Shown here: positions 62,578 through 64,000 of the stretch, one piece after another
Numbering within the stretch: position 1 is the stretch's first letter
How the letters are laid out: each line of letters begins with the position of its first letter
Origin: Pogostemon cablin
Lineage: Eukaryota > Streptophyta > Magnoliopsida > Lamiales > Lamiaceae
NCBI GenBank assembly: GCA_023678885.1
Contig: CM042953.1
Location: 3,918,563-3,982,562, forward strand
Length of the DNA stretch: 64,000 bases
Reading direction: 5' to 3'
Notes under the pieces: model-generated
What the model saw: only the letters and a program-made list of their open reading frames with translations
What the model was told of the DNA's origin: nothing
The model's database searches: none
Position numbers and translations under genes: made by a program

Positions 62578-63777
62578 TGTTGGCAATTGGATCGTGCGGT
62601 TCAACGTGATCCATTAGGATTAACAGGCAAACAAATCCGCGGAAGCATAAAACGTGTTTACCGTACTTCTGGGTTGGTGTAGAGGATGATCTGCAGAGAA
62701 CTACCTCTGATCTTCTACTATATGTCCCAAGTGTGATCCTGCTGTTGTGTGGGCAACAGTCTGCAGGATCTCTCAATCTGCTTCTCTTCCCTTCTCTCAC
62801 CAAAAGAAGCGCAGGAATAATCTGAGGGTTCCAGGAAGCTGAGTTCACTTATATATTGCGCTACAGCAGGGACCAGGAGGAGAAATTGGGCTGGGCCTCA
62901 ATTGAATTTTAATTAACCAAGCTTAGCCCAAAGCTTTTAATTAAATCCAATAATAATAATATAGTCCACTAAAATATTATTACTGCACTACCCGTCCAAT
63001 CCCAAAATTATGTTCTGGGCTCCTTCTTATTATAAGCCCGATAGTCTCCCCATGTTTAAGATATACAATGCCCATTAATTAATTAAGTTACTGACAGCTC
63101 AAATTAATTAATATCTCATCCGAGAGTAGTACCACTCAACCTTATTATCATGCCGGAAATTAATCCACTTGCAAGATTTACATGATAAACCTTATGAGCT
63201 CCTCAAGGGGACATCATCAACCTATGACGGACATGGATTCCTTCTACAATCAACAGCACACCTTAGATACAGCACTACTTCCCAACTCACCGAGTTTGTT
63301 GATTTATTACATATAAATCTCATCCATTGATGAATCAAAGAAATACATACTGCCCTACGTGTCGAGGTTATTGTATAGGGATTAAGAGCACGAACTTCCA
63401 TAATAACAGAGATCAAGTTCTTCTATAAGTCAGTATAAGTCAAACGATCTCAGGCGGTCCTGCTCAATACACACAAGTGCACTAATGTGATTCTATAGCC
63501 AAGACAAGCTAATACCAAACTACACTACAACCATACCGATAAAGAGTCCCCGTCTATCTCAGTTGTGAGCATCTGTTTATACTTTATAAGAAAACCGATA
63601 ATATGATCTTCCGCGTGTTGTCGCACAACATATTATCTACAGTATAAAGTAAGTGGACTATTGCATCATGCATATAAATAAATTATATGATGCAATCATT
63701 TGATCAATGATTCTCAATTCAAATATTGTTATGACATTGTTCATACTAAAGCTAGAATTTTAGTATACAATCCAACA
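62578..63777 (-). repeat. 5' LTR of the outer copia element
   Basis: 1,200 bp, TGTTGG...CCAACA, paired with 47,426-48,620. The 108-codon minus frame at 62,522-62,848 runs across the LTR edge and primer site and is not a gene. Confidence 0.95.
62848..62855 (-). promoter_or_regulatory. TATA box, outer copia 5' LTR
   Basis: Minus-strand TATATAAG, conserved in all four LTRs. This would be the promoter for the outer element's transcript. Confidence 0.65.
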
Positions 63778-63782
63778 GTGAT
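63778..63782. repeat. Target-site duplication (right) of the outer copia element
   Basis: GTGAT directly after CCAACA, matching 47,421-47,425. Confidence 0.93.
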
Positions 63783-64000
63783 GGCATGGTTTGTTATTCA
63801 TGAGTGTTTATTGGTTTAATGGATTGTTAATCAATGGATTATTTGTGGTAATTAAATGCTATCATGATGTTCATGTATGTATTGCTTGGAGTGAGACGGG
63901 AACGACCCTCTATAGTATTAGAAAGGCATGAATAGACATTGAGTTTGGGTTTGACCGAAAGGATATTTGAATTCAATGAGGGGAACCAATCCATTCGTTG
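63778..64000 (+). repeat. Right gypsy LTR, resumed after the copia insertion
   Basis: GTGATGGCATGGTTTG onward aligns with the left LTR from about 39,551 with about five substitutions in 223 bp. The window ends inside the LTR at the point equivalent to about 39,774, so roughly 490 bp of LTR should follow outside it. Confidence 0.93.

Larger units (their letters stand above)
47426..63777 (-). mobile_element. Outer Ty1/copia LTR retrotransposon (minus strand), split by a second copia element
   Basis: Terminal TGTTGG...CCAACA repeats at 47,426-48,620 and 62,578-63,777 are flanked by GTGAT duplications. The primer site (62,564-62,575) and polypurine tract (48,621) show that it reads right to left. 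Without the inner insertion it is about 8.2 kb. Decayed coding segments keep the copia order gag, integrase, reverse transcriptase, RNase H, with many stops and frameshifts. The two LTRs differ by about 30 substitutions over ~1,195 bp by hand count. It inserted into the gypsy right LTR. It received the inner copia at 49,591/57,755, inside its own reverse transcriptase region. Confidence 0.95.
38709..64000 (+). mobile_element. Athila-type Ty3/gypsy LTR retrotransposon, defective, interrupted by nested copia elements
   Basis: The element runs left to right: LTR 38,709-40,261, primer site 40,268, gag-pol remnants 40,418-44,231, a non-coding 3' region, a purine-rich tract and the right LTR from 46,361. 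The right LTR is split by copia DNA at 47,426-63,777 and leaves the window. Athila-lineage membership rests on the gag pattern, the protease motif DLGAS followed by LIFGRPFLATGRALIDV, the RT block FMDDFSVFGSSF, and the tRNA-Asp-like primer site. All coding functions are disrupted, and RNase H plus most of integrase are deleted. Insertion was into the satellite. The left 5 bp are GTATA, but the matching target duplication would lie outside the window. Hand comparison of the visible LTR parts gives about 25 substitutions in roughly 1,060 aligned bases. Confidence 0.93.

Noticed and set aside
48067..63416. A conserved ~64-codon minus-strand frame found four times (48,067; 50,239; 57,197; 63,222).
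   Set aside because: It lies at the same place in all four copia LTRs, so its conservation is that of the LTR. It does not resemble a known protein.

Overview
The window is plant nuclear DNA, most likely from a flowering plant. It has no intact protein-coding gene and no recognisable host gene. The plant origin rests on three things: a ~172-bp satellite in higher-order arrays, an Athila-type Ty3/gypsy element with a tRNA-Asp-like primer site, and two Ty1/copia elements with initiator-tRNA-Met primer sites. The species cannot be named from the sequence. The combination fits pericentromeric or centromeric heterochromatin, but that location is an inference.

Layout: (1) Bases 1-38,708 are one uninterrupted head-to-tail satellite array of roughly 225 monomers. 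Six monomer types (called A-F here) repeat in fixed order as a ~1,028-bp hexamer. The array is a mosaic of locally amplified super-units: a 16-mer of ~2,725 bp at 1-8,175, a 12-mer of ~2,057 bp at 9,205-15,376, other ~2,055-2,060-bp dimers out to about 33.8 kb, then single ~1,029-bp hexamers. One hexamer has lost its A monomer near 33,850. (2) At 38,709 a gypsy element breaks into a satellite monomer. Its left LTR is 38,709-40,261 and its primer site is at 40,268. Its gag-pol is inactivated by two frameshifts, two stop codons and a deletion joining reverse transcriptase to the tail of integrase. A ~2.1-kb non-coding stretch follows, and the right LTR starts at 46,361. (3) The right LTR is split at 47,425/47,426 by a minus-strand copia element (47,426-63,777, target duplication GTGAT) and resumes at 63,778, running off the window. 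(4) That copia element is itself split by a second, related copia element (49,592-57,754, target duplication CAAGA), which landed beside the catalytic motif of the outer copy's reverse transcriptase.

The insertion order is therefore satellite, then gypsy, then outer copia, then inner copia. Hand counts of LTR differences agree: about 2.3% for gypsy, 2.5% for outer copia and 1.3% for inner copia. Both copia copies retain the order gag-integrase-reverse transcriptase-RNase H as decayed fragments. They share specific lesions (stop codons and a YVDS catalytic motif) although their LTRs are young, so the family was probably already defective when it moved and used proteins supplied in trans. Each copia copy also has a GC-rich leader that differs strongly between the copies, next to a cluster of GCCCA/TGGGC motifs.

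I found no CRISPR array, operon, RNA gene or clearly new biological system. The most informative features are the mosaic higher-order structure of the satellite, the fully resolved nest, and the evidence for trans-mobilised copia elements.
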